Positions 18,053 through 27,413 of a DNA stretch of 50,698 nucleotides are shown here, piece by piece. Made by a program: the position numbers and the translations under genes. Under the pieces are notes generated by a model. The model was not told where the DNA came from and made no database searches. It saw only the letters and a program-made list of their open reading frames with translations. The stretch is from positions 1 through 50,698 of the forward strand of contig NZ_BCQW01000021.1 of assembly GCF_001552275.1 (NCBI RefSeq). Reading direction: 5' to 3'. Position 1 is the stretch's first letter; each line of letters starts with the position of its first letter. This DNA comes from Amphibacillus sediminis NBRC 103570 (GTDB lineage: Bacteria; Bacillota; Bacilli; Bacillales; Amphibacillaceae).

Positions 18053-18453
18053 CTTCATTCAGCAGAAGCCTCCTACTTTTCTACATTCAGAGAAGTACCA
18101 ACTCTTACTGAATAAAGTGAAACTTCGTTCGGAGGGGTTTTCGAGCTAGGATATGCGAGTGCAGACGTTGTCGCGAACTTAGTCAGCTACTCTCTCCTCC
18201 ACTGAACGTGAGTTGAACCAATCAGGCCGAATCTGGCTGGTTGGATCTCCCACTTAGTAATGGTATGTTCCCTTATTTTTTTAAGTGGGAGGCTTACAAA
18301 AGCCCTTCGATGGGGCGAATAATCGTAGCCCCCAGCCAGTTACACTGCGATAAAGTTAAATTCTCCGGCGGATGCCAGAGATATTATCGAGCTAATCTTG
18401 GTGAAATCTATGTGTAGATACGCCAAGGGATATTTGAATAGAGGGTGAATAAC
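18053..18453. other. Intergenic gap filled mostly by dispersed repeat copy B
   Basis: About 400 bp between GH30 and the phosphorylase gene. Positions 18112-18352 are repeat copy B. The remainder holds the phosphorylase RBS (GAGGGTG, 18441-18447) and no clear promoter, so the repeat appears to interrupt an operon. Confidence 0.7.
18112..18352 (-). repeat. Dispersed structured repeat, copy B
   Basis: Read on the minus strand it starts TATCGCAGTGTAACTGGCTG and ends GAAGTTTCACTTTATTC. Foldable parts: TAACTGGCTGG with CCAGCCAG; GGGCTACGATTATTCGCCC; CCTCCCACTTA with TAAGTGGGAG; GTTC...GGAGG with CCTCC..GAAC. It shares most of its length with copy C and about 200 bp with copy A, but is in the opposite orientation. 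Confidence 0.8.
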
Positions 18454-21400
18454 ATGTATTCATTATTAGATGATCAAAGTTATAAGATCGATCGCTACCA
18501 GACTACAAGTCCATTTGCTAGCTTTTTACCAGGTCTAGCAGGTGAGGATGGTATTCCGATGTGGGTATTTTATGTCAATCGAGGGCAGGCTATTGCTAGC
18601 TTTGGTGTTCAGGATAAAAACAACGCCATGACTGAATTTTATCCTGCTGATAAGGCGTACCAAATGGTACCAAGCCAAGGATTTCGTACGTTTATCAAAG
18701 GCAAGCGTGAAAATGAGACGTTTTATTATGAGGCCTTTAAAGAACAGGGAGATGGTATTCAAGATAGCATGATTATGTCTGATAACTTGCTTGAATTAAA
18801 GCATTATCATAATCATAATCAGCTCGGCCTTGATGTCGTCTACTATACGCTACCTCATCAAACAATACCTGCACTCGTCCGCGAACTGACTATCACTAAT
18901 ACGAGTTCAGCTGAACTAGAGCTAGAACTCCTTGATGGGATTGCAACGCTTTTTCCAGCAAGAGTGGAACAAATGGCTTATAAGTCAATTGGCAACACCT
19001 TAAAAAGCTGGTTTGATGTTGATTTGATTGATGATACGTTTGGTTATTATTATATGCGTGGGAGCACAGCTGATGAGGCAGCAGTCAATCAAGTTGAAGA
19101 TGGAAATTTTTTTGCAGCACTACTTCAGACGGATAACAATGAAAGCTTGATTACCCCGATTTATGATCGAGAGTGTGTCTTTGGTCATGACTTGACTCTT
19201 CAGCAGGCTGAACACTTCAAGTCTAATCATGTTGAGCAGTTAACCAATGATCGTCAAGTTTCAACCAATAAGGTAGCGTGTGGGTTTGCCCCTGTCTCCT
19301 ATCATTTTAAAGCAAACGAGACGATCAAGCTTATTTCAGTTATCGGTCAATCACCAAATCGGGAAAAAGCTAAAGCCTTTGTCAATAAAAAGCTAACAGG
19401 AGCAAACTTTACCCAATATCAGACGGAGGCACGTCAGTTAGCTAAGGCGTTAACCCAAACTGTAGAAACCAAAACGGCGCATCCTTATTTTGATGCCTAT
19501 TTAAAACAAAGTTATTTGGATAATGGTCTGCGTGGCGGTTTTCCAGTCATATTTGAGAATAAGAAAAATCGACAGGTGTTTTACTTGTATTCACGTAAGC
19601 ATGGTGATTTGGAACGAGATTACAACTTTTTCTCGATTAGCCCAACCTTTTATTCACAGGGGAATGGCAATTATCGTGATATGAATCAGAATCGCCGGCT
19701 AGATGTCTTGTTTGACCCGCGGATTGAAGATTATAATATTCGGCAATTTGTTAATTTGATTCAGCTTGATGGCTATAATCCCTTGGCCTTAAAATCAGTC
19801 ACCTATACCCTTGCTGAACTTGATTTTGATTTCTCAAATTATGGTATATCCCAAGCTCTCCATGAACAGCTTAGAGAACAGTTAACAAAAAGGTTCACAC
19901 CAGGTGACGTCAAGGCATTTCTTGATCGCCATGATCAGGAGCTAACCGTTCCATTTGAACAGTTTTTAACAGATGTATTAACAAGTAGTGATGAAGTATT
20001 TGAAGCGGAGCATGGAGAAGGATTCTGGATTGATCACTGGACTTATAACTTGGATTTAATTGATAGTTATTTAGCTGTCTATCCGGATAGAAGAGATCAG
20101 CTGTTATTTCGGGATGGCTACCGTTATTTTGATAGTCCAGCCACAGTCAATCCCCAGTATAAAAAATATGTTAAGCAGGATCAGTATATTAGACAATATG
20201 ATGCGCTGTCGATTGATGAGGAAAAGCTTGCTAAGCAACGACAAGGGAAGGACCAATGGTTACGGACGAATCAAGACAAGGACAAATTATTTATGACTAA
20301 CTTGTATTCAAAGCTATTCTTGTTAGCGGCGAATAAAATAGCGACAATTGCCCCGTTTGGGCTAGGGATAGAAATGGAGGCAGGTAAGCCAGGATGGAAT
20401 GATGCACTTAATGGATTGCCAGGTATGTTAGGCTCGAGCACTTCAGAACTATATGAGCTGAAGCGTTTATTACAGCTGATAAAGCTGGAGGGTGAGACTG
20501 TGTCTGGCCAGGTTTCGTTACCGATTGAGGCAGGTCAATTTATTGAAGCTTTAGCCGAGCGGCTCACTCAAATCAGTCCTGTTCACCTTAATTTAAAACT
20601 TTGGCAGGAATTGACGCAGATCCGCGAGCAGTATCGGGCTACGATTAGACAGGGGATTACAGGGGTTCGGTTTAAGTGTGATCAAAAACAAGCTGATCAT
20701 TATGTTACAATCTTTAGTCAATTTGCTGACTTAGCTCTATCTGCTGTAGAATCGTTCAAAGAAGGGCTAACACCAACTTATTTTTATTTTGATGCAACCG
20801 TTTCTGACGATAACCAAGACATTATCGTACTGAAGCCATATGCCGTGACACCATTCCTTGAAGGTATAGTTAAGCAGCTCAAGTTAACGTCTAATACTGA
20901 AACGGCAAAGGCATTATACCGTAGTGTTAAGCAGTCACCATTATATGATAAGAAACTGGGTATGTATAAAACGAGTGGATCCATTGAATCTGATCCAATC
21001 GAACTAGGAAGGGCAAAATTCTTTACCCCTGGGTGGCTGGAAAATGAGTCGATTTTTCTTCATATGTCTTATAAATATTTATTAGAGTTGTTAAAAAAGG
21101 GATTATATGATGAATTCTATCAAGAGCTCCAAACAGGCTTAGTTGCTTTTACCGAACCAGGGCAATACGGTAGAAGTATTCTAGAAAATGTTTCATTTAT
21201 TGCAAGTAGTGCAAACCCTGATCCTAACCTCCATGGTAAAGGGTTTGTGGCTCGGCTGAGCGGGTCAACGGTTGAATTTTTGAATATGTGGTTTATTATG
21301 TTTGTTGGGCAAAAGCCGTTCAGTTATCGTGAAGAAAAGCAGTTGCTCGTCTTTCAACTAGCTCCAAGTTTGCCAGCCTGGCTGTTCGATCAGGAGGGTT

Positions 21401-21615
21401 ATGTTCACTTTAAGCTTTTTGGTCAGATTGATGTTAGCTATAGCAACAGTAAACGAGCTGATACTTATGGGAAACATGCAGTTAAACCGGTTGAATATAA
21501 ATGTCAATTAATCAATGGTGAGCAGGTTAATGTCAAAGGTTCAGCAATTAGTGGCAACTTAGCTGAGCAGATTCGTTCCAGACAGGTCAAATCTATTCAC
21601 GTCAGATTAGATTAA
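18454..21615 (+). CDS. Large inverting glycoside phosphorylase (GH94/GH161-like)
   Basis: A 1053-aa cytoplasmic protein resembling cellobiose/oligoglucan phosphorylases, which cleave beta-glucans with phosphate to give glucose-1-phosphate. The N-terminal FLPGLAGEDGIPMWVFYVNRGQ begins a beta-sandwich; the (alpha/alpha)6 barrel carries KPGWNDALNGLPG with the candidate catalytic Asp650. The length fits oligoglucan phosphorylases (about 1050-1110 aa) better than cellobiose phosphorylase (about 810). I cannot fix the linkage (beta-1,2, beta-1,3 or other). Start taken at ATG 18454 with GAGGGTG 6 nt upstream; a GTG at 18445 would overlap that RBS. It likely saves ATP when degrading sugars brought in by the ABC importer. 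Confidence 0.82.
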   Translation: MYSLLDDQSYKIDRYQTTSPFASFLPGLAGEDGIPMWVFYVNRGQAIASFGVQDKNNAMTEFYPADKAYQMVPSQGFRTFIKGKRENETFYYEAFKEQGDGIQDSMIMSDNLLELKHYHNHNQLGLDVVYYTLPHQTIPALVRELTITNTSSAELELELLDGIATLFPARVEQMAYKSIGNTLKSWFDVDLIDDTFGYYYMRGSTADEAAVNQVEDGNFFAALLQTDNNESLITPIYDRECVFGHDLTLQQAEHFKSNHVEQLTNDRQVSTNKVACGFAPVSYHFKANETIKLISVIGQSPNREKAKAFVNKKLTGANFTQYQTEARQLAKALTQTVETKTAHPYFDAYLKQSYLDNGLRGGFPVIFENKKNRQVFYLYSRKHGDLERDYNFFSISPTFYSQGNGNYRDMNQNRRLDVLFDPRIEDYNIRQFVNLIQLDGYNPLALKSVTYTLAELDFDFSNYGISQALHEQLREQLTKRFTPGDVKAFLDRHDQELTVPFEQFLTDVLTSSDEVFEAEHGEGFWIDHWTYNLDLIDSYLAVYPDRRDQLLFRDGYRYFDSPATVNPQYKKYVKQDQYIRQYDALSIDEEKLAKQRQGKDQWLRTNQDKDKLFMTNLYSKLFLLAANKIATIAPFGLGIEMEAGKPGWNDALNGLPGMLGSSTSELYELKRLLQLIKLEGETVSGQVSLPIEAGQFIEALAERLTQISPVHLNLKLWQELTQIREQYRATIRQGITGVRFKCDQKQADHYVTIFSQFADLALSAVESFKEGLTPTYFYFDATVSDDNQDIIVLKPYAVTPFLEGIVKQLKLTSNTETAKALYRSVKQSPLYDKKLGMYKTSGSIESDPIELGRAKFFTPGWLENESIFLHMSYKYLLELLKKGLYDEFYQELQTGLVAFTEPGQYGRSILENVSFIASSANPDPNLHGKGFVARLSGSTVEFLNMWFIMFVGQKPFSYREEKQLLVFQLAPSLPAWLFDQEGYVHFKLFGQIDVSYSNSKRADTYGKHAVKPVEYKCQLINGEQVNVKGSAISGNLAEQIRSRQVKSIHVRLD

Positions 21616-21629
21616 TGTAAGGATAAGTA

Positions 21630-21667
21630 AGAGATCGGCAGGATTATTTCTGTTCGATCTCTTTTTT
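21630..21667 (+). terminator. Intrinsic terminator after the phosphorylase gene
   Basis: GAGATCGGCAG (from 21631) pairs with CTGTTCGATCTC (to 21661) around GATTATTT, followed by TTTTTT. It closes the beta-glucoside locus. Confidence 0.8.
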
Positions 21668-21781
21668 CATGATAAAGCTTTCTCTTAACAATGGAAACGA
21701 TCAAAATTTTAGCAATGAAAATGATCTTCAGCTTCGAGTTTTTGCATCAACAGGACAGATAAATGGCTGGCAATAAAGTCC

Positions 21782-22510
21782 CTAGTTTTGTCTTCGCTGT
21801 GAATGGACTTCTTTATTAAATGGTGTAATGTAGGTACAGGTGTAATCCAATGCAAGCACTTCACTGTACTCATAGCAAATGCCATCTTTAAGTAAGCAAC
21901 GATTTTGAATCTTCATGGCAGGCAGCCCTTTTTTACAGCCCATAAGCTCGGCTTGTTCTTTATTAATTAATACAGGTGTATAAGAGGTAATATAGTGCGA
22001 AATCGTATATTTTTGTTTTAGGACGTAGGCCTGAATTGAGTGGGCAATGTCCTTTAGCTCTAAATTAGGGAAAAGCTTATAAGGTAATTTGGATCTCTCG
22101 ATTTGAACAATTTGATAATTGACAATGCGAATGCGCTGGAACTCCCAAATATCTTCACCATTTTCTAACTCAAAGGTACGTTTGTCTGCCTCAGTAGCTT
22201 TTATTCGTTTTAAGTAGATGGGCTTTGAGGAAATGCGCTTATAGGGTGTGGCTGTAATTGAATTATAAATTAACGGATTTTGTTTAGCATTCCGGCGAAC
22301 AAAGATCCCTGAGCCCTGAACAACCTTAATAATCCCAATATCGCGTAATTTACTGATTGCTTCTTGAATCGTATAGCGTGAGACTTGATAAGCACGAGCC
22401 AGTTCTCGTTGGGTGGGTAATTTACCATCAGGATAGTGACGTTGATAGATTTTACTAAGTAAATCTTGAATAATAAATTCTTTCTTATTCAATAGGCTCA
22501 CTTCTTTCAA
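21782..22510 (-). CDS. GntR/HutC-family regulator of the sugar-acid locus
   Basis: Up to 242 aa. An N-terminal winged HTH (KLPTQRELARAYQVSRYTIQEAISKLRDIGIIKVVQGSGIFV, about 29-71) is followed by a UTRA ligand domain (about 90-235). The first codon of the frame at 22510 is TTG; GTG 22501 or TTG 22492 are also possible and none has a strong RBS. It lies downstream of kdgK on the same strand, so it is probably the local regulator. TTGATATATCAA (25965-25976), between the divergent PTS and dehydratase genes, is a candidate target. Confidence 0.85.
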   Translation of the reverse strand: MKEVSLLNKKEFIIQDLLSKIYQRHYPDGKLPTQRELARAYQVSRYTIQEAISKLRDIGIIKVVQGSGIFVRRNAKQNPLIYNSITATPYKRISSKPIYLKRIKATEADKRTFELENGEDIWEFQRIRIVNYQIVQIERSKLPYKLFPNLELKDIAHSIQAYVLKQKYTISHYITSYTPVLINKEQAELMGCKKGLPAMKIQNRCLLKDGICYEYSEVLALDYTCTYITPFNKEVHSQRRQN

Positions 22511-22546
22511 AGGATAATATTCTCTCGACTAGGTCATCAATAGAAT

Positions 22547-22580
22547 AGCATTAGGCTGAGTGAAAACTCAACCTAATGCT
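22547..22580 (-). terminator. Hairpin after kdgK
   Basis: Arms 22547-22561 and 22566-22580 form a 15-bp stem with one G-U pair on the minus strand and a 4-nt loop (GAAA on the plus strand). It lies directly after the kdgK stop. There is no strong T-tract, so termination may be partial. Confidence 0.65.
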
Positions 22581-22583
22581 GGC

Positions 22584-23570
22584 TTATCTGGCTATTGTGC
22601 TATTTTTATTGGCTAATAACTGTTCAATTTCTGGTAGCTCCATCAAACTGATATCACCACGAATGCTATGTTTAAGCACGGCGTGCATCGTAGCGAATTG
22701 GACAGTATCGTCTAGTGGCTGATTGGTTAATATGCCATGAAGTATCCCAGATGTATAGGCATCACCGGCCCCAACGCGATCTACTATGGGATAGATATCA
22801 TGGTGATCAGAGTTATACAGTTGTCCATCAGACCAAAGCTGCCCTTGAAGATGATGATGAGAAGCTGAGATCACTTTACGATTAGTTGCATAGAACACCT
22901 TAATATTGGGGTAGGCCTGCTTCATGGCCGAATAATAATCGGTTGAATCATCTTTAATGTCGAAGAATGCTTTTGCGTCTAAAGCTCCAGCTGAACAGTA
23001 ATCAATAAATGGTAGTACCCTCCGATAGGCTTGTTTCGCCTCTTCTAATGACCATAGGCTACTGCGGTAATTCATATCAAAGCTGATCGCAACTTGATTG
23101 GCTTTAGCCAGCTTTAAGATATCAACTACCTTACTTATCCATTTAGGCGATAATGCAAGCGTAATACCGGTTACGTGTAAGAGGTCGGCATTCTCAAATA
23201 AGGCAGACAGATCCCAGTCTGGCTCTTCTGTAGCAAAGCTAGAGTGGGCCCTGTCATAGACAACATGCGGTGGTTTAATATGGTTGCCGCTCTCTAAGTA
23301 ATAAGTACCTAAACGATGCCCTTTTCGCTCGACAAATCGAGTATCGACACGGTGCCGTTCTAAATGCTCCACAGCTAAAGCTCCAATTGGATGATTCGGC
23401 ACAATGGTGGCGACGGCTGTTTGATAACCCCATTTTGCAAGATTAATTGCCACATTGGCCTCTGCTCCTCCAATTTGAACCTGAAAAGCTTCAGCTTGAT
23501 TAAAACGTTGTCCGGCCGTTGTTGATAAACGGAGGAGCATTTCGCCAAGTGTGACCACCTTTTTAGCCAT
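22584..23570 (-). CDS. kdgK: 2-keto-3-deoxygluconate kinase
   Basis: A 328-aa PfkB-family sugar kinase that phosphorylates KDG to KDPG. Motifs: GEMLLRLS at the N-terminus, GGAEANVAINLAKWG (PfkB signature 1) and DRVGAGDAYTSGIL (anion hole and catalytic Asp). Start ATG 23570 has GAGGTG upstream and overlaps the end of eda by 8 bp; an upstream in-frame ATG at 23579 lacks an RBS. It works with the aldolase and the ManD-like dehydratase in an Entner-Doudoroff-type branch. Confidence 0.92.
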   Translation of the reverse strand: MAKKVVTLGEMLLRLSTTAGQRFNQAEAFQVQIGGAEANVAINLAKWGYQTAVATIVPNHPIGALAVEHLERHRVDTRFVERKGHRLGTYYLESGNHIKPPHVVYDRAHSSFATEEPDWDLSALFENADLLHVTGITLALSPKWISKVVDILKLAKANQVAISFDMNYRSSLWSLEEAKQAYRRVLPFIDYCSAGALDAKAFFDIKDDSTDYYSAMKQAYPNIKVFYATNRKVISASHHHLQGQLWSDGQLYNSDHHDIYPIVDRVGAGDAYTSGILHGILTNQPLDDTVQFATMHAVLKHSIRGDISLMELPEIEQLLANKNSTIAR

Positions 23571-24222
23571 TGTATACACCTCGTTTTGCCACTTGATAGG
23601 CTTGCTGATAGGATTTGGCTAATTCTGTTACTTGATTAAAATCACCTTGTTCTGCCGGTTTAGTCAAGTTACCACCGATCCCTACTGCAATAGCACCTGC
23701 CTTTACCCAGTCAGCAATGTTATTTAAATCAACACCACCTGAAGGCATGACGCTGACATGAGGTAGTGGGCCTTTAACCGCTCTAATAAAATTTGGCCCT
23801 AAGAGATTACCAGGGAATAGTTTGACAATATCGACCCCATAGATGAGAGCTTGTTGAATGTCATTGATTGTCTGACATCCAGGCAAATACGGAATCTGAT
23901 AGAGATTACAAAGCTTAGCCGTTTCCTTATCAAAGCCGGGACTGACAATATATTCAGCTCCTGCTAGAATCGCAAGTCGAGCAGTCGTGCTATCTAGTAC
24001 TGTTCCAGCTCCAATCACGACCTCTGGGTGATTGGCGTATGCTGATTTTAATTGTTGAATCAACTGTTCTGCTCCAGCTAAAGTAAATGTAATTTCTAGT
24101 GCGTTAATCTTTCCGGCAACAATAGCTCGGCAAGCCTTAGCAGCTTGATCAATCGAATCGCCTCTAATTATGGCAATGACGCCAGCGTCCGTTAAGCGAT
24201 TTAATATGGTTAAACGTTGCAT
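23563..24222 (-). CDS. eda: KDPG/KHG aldolase
   Basis: A 219-aa class I aldolase that splits 2-keto-3-deoxy-6-phosphogluconate into pyruvate and glyceraldehyde-3-phosphate. Catalytic Glu43 in ALEITFT and Schiff-base Lys134 in DIVKLFPGN are present, as is the phosphate-binding MPSGGV. RBS AAGGAGAGGG before ATG 24222. It overlaps kdgK. The PTS gene lies 268 bp upstream on the same strand, separated by repeat copy C. Confidence 0.94.
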   Translation of the reverse strand: MQRLTILNRLTDAGVIAIIRGDSIDQAAKACRAIVAGKINALEITFTLAGAEQLIQQLKSAYANHPEVVIGAGTVLDSTTARLAILAGAEYIVSPGFDKETAKLCNLYQIPYLPGCQTINDIQQALIYGVDIVKLFPGNLLGPNFIRAVKGPLPHVSVMPSGGVDLNNIADWVKAGAIAVGIGGNLTKPAEQGDFNQVTELAKSYQQAYQVAKRGVYNG

Positions 24223-24243
24223 AATCCCTCTCCTTGCTTTTTT

Positions 24244-24486
24244 TATCAGTTAACTGGCTGGGGCTGCGATTACTCGCCCCATCTAAGGGGTTTTGTAAGG
24301 CTCCCACTTAAATAAGTGAACATGTCATTTCTAAGTGGGAGATCCAATAGCCAGTAGCTCGATTGGTTCAACTAACGTTCAGTGGAGGAGAGAGGAAGCT
24401 GACTAAGTTGGCGACGTCGTGTCGCAACGTCTGCACGAGTACCTCCTATGCATCGCCCCCCTACTGAACAAAGTTTCACTTTATCT
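24244..24486 (+). repeat. Dispersed structured repeat, copy C
   Basis: Nearly full-length copy. It starts TATCAGTTAACTGGCTGGGG and ends AAGTTTCACTTTATCT. The same set of helices as copy B can form (GGGGCTGCGATTACTCGCCCC; CTCCCACTTA with TAAGTGGGAG; GTTCAGT with ACTGAAC). It fills the gap between the PTS gene and eda, both on the minus strand. A short TTTATC occurs at both ends, which could be a duplicated target or part of the repeat. Confidence 0.8.
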
Positions 24487-24490
24487 TGCA

Positions 24491-25843
24491 CTACTTGGCT
24501 GGCTTACTAAGGAAGGTGGCAGAAATAAAAGCAACAACGATAGCAATAACAATACCAAGGACGGCAAAGATAAAGTATTCACCGATATAAGCTGGTAAGC
24601 TAAAAATGCTTGATAAAATATAACCGTATAAACGGACCCCAAATGCACTAATAAAGGCTGATGCTACCGCACTACCAATGGTCGCAGCGATTAGACCACG
24701 TTTATACTTTGTTAATACCCCAAATAGTGCCGGTTCAGTAATACCTAAAAACCCAGATAGTGCTGATGAAATAATAACGGAGCGTTCTTGTTGATTTTTT
24801 GTCTTACGGTACATGGCTAGGGTAGCACCTGCAATCGCCATGTTGGTCATAAACATCATTGGCATTAACATGTCATAACCTTGATCGGCAAAGTTTTGTA
24901 AAGCGATTGGTGTCATGGCATGGTGTAAGCCTGTCAAAATAGAGATTGGTCGAATTAAACCAACAATAATTCCAGCTAAAATTGGTGAAATTTCAAATAA
25001 TGCTGCGATAACACGAGCTAATCCATTACCTAAGTGAATCCCGATTGGGCCTATGATGACAAAAGCGATTAACCCTGTTACAAATAGCGATATGGTTGGC
25101 GTAAATACGGTTCTTAACGCTTTGGGTAGGACTTTATCTACCCAACGATAAATATAGCTTAGTACAAAGACGGTAATAATAATTGGTATAACCGTTCCGG
25201 AATAATTAAAAACAGGTATTGGAATAAAGCCAAAGACTCGGAAGGCATCAATTTCCCCAGCAGCAGCTGCGTCTACCATTGTTGGAAATTGCATCGCTGC
25301 CGCAATGGCAATCGCTAAATATTGATTGGTTTTAAAAATTCGAGCAGCCGATGCCGCGATAAAGAATGGCAAGAATGTAAACACACCACTTGCTAACATA
25401 TCTAATACTTGGACTGTTTGGCTATCAGCTGAGATCCAATTTAATGCTTGGAACCCAGCAAGCAAACCTTTAATCATACCTGCCCCAGCGATCGCTGGTA
25501 CAATTGGACCAAAGACACCTGATACGATATCCATAAACATGGCTGTCATACTTTTCTTTTCGTCAGAAGAGCTTTCTTGATTATCATTAATACCTAATTG
25601 CTGCGCTAATGGTTCAAAGTAAGAATTGACATCTGTTCCAATAATGATTTGGTACTGATCATTTTTATTTTGCACCCCCATTACGCTAGACATGGCTTTA
25701 ATCGCCTCTTCATTGATAAGTGATTCATCTTTTATATCAAAACGTAATCTTGTCATACAATGCCAAGCATTATTAATATTCTGCTTGCCGCCCAAGCTTT
25801 CAATTATGGCTTGGGCAACTTGTTCGTGATTGTTTTTCCCCAT
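24491..25843 (-). CDS. PTS glucose/beta-glucoside-family EIIBC component
   Basis: A 450-aa two-domain permease. The N-terminal EIIB domain carries phosphorylated Cys29 in CMTRLRF; then come the linker and an EIIC domain with about ten TM segments and the GITEPALFG substrate motif. There is no EIIA domain, so a partner from elsewhere must donate phosphate. Start ATG 25843 has AAGGTGGG upstream; an in-frame ATG at 25879 is less likely. The substrate is unknown; neighbours suggest a sugar acid or a sugar acid-containing disaccharide. A cre-like site overlaps its promoter. Confidence 0.9.
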   Translation of the reverse strand: MGKNNHEQVAQAIIESLGGKQNINNAWHCMTRLRFDIKDESLINEEAIKAMSSVMGVQNKNDQYQIIIGTDVNSYFEPLAQQLGINDNQESSSDEKKSMTAMFMDIVSGVFGPIVPAIAGAGMIKGLLAGFQALNWISADSQTVQVLDMLASGVFTFLPFFIAASAARIFKTNQYLAIAIAAAMQFPTMVDAAAAGEIDAFRVFGFIPIPVFNYSGTVIPIIITVFVLSYIYRWVDKVLPKALRTVFTPTISLFVTGLIAFVIIGPIGIHLGNGLARVIAALFEISPILAGIIVGLIRPISILTGLHHAMTPIALQNFADQGYDMLMPMMFMTNMAIAGATLAMYRKTKNQQERSVIISSALSGFLGITEPALFGVLTKYKRGLIAATIGSAVASAFISAFGVRLYGYILSSIFSLPAYIGEYFIFAVLGIVIAIVVAFISATFLSKPAK

Positions 25844-25880
25844 GTTTACCCACCTTTTTTTATAATGATATAGAAACAAG

Positions 25881-25906
25881 TGCGCGCGCTTTCAAGTGCA
25901 AGTATA
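25881..25906 (-). promoter_or_regulatory. PTS gene promoter with cre-like site
   Basis: On the minus strand, TGCTATACT (extended -10; box at 25906-25901) is followed by TGAAAGCGCGCGCA (25894-25881), matching the core TGNAANCG....CA of CcpA cre sites with two mismatches in the right half. Its position at the transcription start implies carbon catabolite repression. Confidence 0.6.
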
Positions 25907-25964
25907 GCACATGACCTTCAAATCAAAAACCTATCAAAAACAGCTGCTTTTTTTAGTTTAAACA

Positions 25965-25976
25965 TTGATATATCAA
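25965..25976. promoter_or_regulatory. Palindrome TTGATATATCAA in the divergent promoter region
   Basis: A 12-bp perfect palindrome about midway between the divergent PTS and dehydratase genes. It is a candidate GntR-family operator. The rest of this 267-bp gap shows no other clear site. Confidence 0.45.
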
Positions 25977-26110
25977 GGTTTTTAGCGATTTAAACATGAA
26001 ATTGGACTGGTTTTTACTTGCTATTTGAGCAAATATCAATCCAAATTGACATGGCTGTGTCGAGAGTGTTTCAATAGACACTAGAATAAGAACTAGAAAA
26101 GAGGAAAAAT

Positions 26111-27310
26111 ATGACCCCAACATTAATCTCTGATATAAAATGTTATATTATTCGTCCAGACCGTCATAATTTGGTCATTGTTCAAGTTAATACCGATAAA
26201 GGTGTAACAGGTTATGGATGTGCTACATTCCAGCAACGCCCTCTCGCTGTTAAAACGATGGTCGACGAGTACTTAAAGCCATTATTAGTAGGGCGAGATG
26301 CTAATCATATCGAAGATCTTTGGCAAATGATGATGGTCAATGGGTATTGGCGTAATGGACCCGTCACGAATAATGCGATCTCTGGTATTGACATGGCACT
26401 TTGGGATATTAAAGGTAAGCTAGCGGAGATGCCACTCTATCAGTTATTTGGTGGCAAGGCTCGTGATGCGATTTCGGCTTATACCCATGCGGTTGCCGAT
26501 GATCTTGACCAACTTTTTGAACAAATCGATCAGATTCGAGCGGAGGGTTATCAGCATATTCGTTGTCAGTTAGGCTTTTATGGTGGAGGGGCCGATGGAC
26601 TTCATTCCACTGAAAATCCAACACAGGGCTCATATTTCGACCAAAATCAATACATGCAAACAACAGTTGAGATGTTTCGAGCGATTCGAGAAAAGTATGG
26701 CTTTAGCTTTGAAATTCTCCATGATGTTCATGAACGCTTCTTCCCAAATCAAGCGTTAAGCTTTGCCAAGCTGGTTGAACCCTATCGTCCTTATTATATT
26801 GAGGATATTTTGCCACCTGACCAAAACGAGTGGCTAAAACAGATTCGTTCACAGTCAGCGACACCTTTAGCAACGGGTGAATTATTTAATAATCCGATGG
26901 AGTGGAAAGACTTAGTTGTTAATCGGCAGGTTGACTTTATGCGCTGCCACGTATCACAAATTGGTGGTATAACCCCAGCCTTAAAGCTAGCGCATTTTTG
27001 CCAAGCAATGGGAATACGAATGGCTTGGCACACGCCATCTGATATTACACCAATTGGCATGGCAGTTAATACACACCTTAATATTCATCTGCATAATGCA
27101 GCGATTCAAGAGCATATTGAGGTTAAAGAAAATACAGCCTCGTTATTCAGCAAGATCCCACAGCCGAAAAAAGGCTACATCTATCCAATTGAAGCACCGG
27201 GTATTGGGGTTAATTTTGATGAAGCAAAAGCTGAGGATTACCCTGTTGTTTATCGTGCGCACGAGTGGACTCAAAGTCGATTGCCAGATGGATCAATCAT
27301 GACGCCATAA
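26111..27310 (+). CDS. Mannonate/gluconate-type dehydratase (ManD/RspA enolase family)
   Basis: A 399-aa enolase-superfamily acid-sugar dehydratase expected to give 2-keto-3-deoxy-sugar acids. Metal-ligand and catalytic signatures: [21 protein letters not shown] and ATGELFNNP, with [12 protein letters not shown] near the C-terminus. RBS AAGAGGAAAAAT. It is transcribed away from the PTS-eda-kdgK genes, which complete the route KDG to KDPG to pyruvate plus GAP. The family includes D-mannonate and D-gluconate dehydratases and members with poor activity, so the exact substrate is open. Confidence 0.87.
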   Translation: MTPTLISDIKCYIIRPDRHNLVIVQVNTDKGVTGYGCATFQQRPLAVKTMVDEYLKPLLVGRDANHIEDLWQMMMVNGYWRNGPVTNNAISGIDMALWDIKGKLAEMPLYQLFGGKARDAISAYTHAVADDLDQLFEQIDQIRAEGYQHIRCQLGFYGGGADGLHSTENPTQGSYFDQNQYMQTTVEMFRAIREKYGFSFEILHDVHERFFPNQALSFAKLVEPYRPYYIEDILPPDQNEWLKQIRSQSATPLATGELFNNPMEWKDLVVNRQVDFMRCHVSQIGGITPALKLAHFCQAMGIRMAWHTPSDITPIGMAVNTHLNIHLHNAAIQEHIEVKENTASLFSKIPQPKKGYIYPIEAPGIGVNFDEAKAEDYPVVYRAHEWTQSRLPDGSIMTP

Positions 27311-27373
27311 GTCAGCAATCTCCCATTACTAAATCAAAAAAGATCAGGACGATCTAATCAAGTACTTCAAAGG

Positions 27374-27413
27374 CTGGGCGCAGGGCTTAACATAGCCATA
27401 CGCCCAGTTTTTT
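27374..27413 (+). terminator. Intrinsic terminator after the dehydratase gene
   Basis: CTGGGCG (27374-27380) pairs with CGCCCAG (27401-27407) with an inner GGCT/AGCC, followed by TTTTTT. Confidence 0.85.

Noticed and set aside
18445-18453. GTG 18445 as the phosphorylase start
   Set aside because: This GTG is part of the GAGGGTG ribosome binding site for the ATG at 18454.
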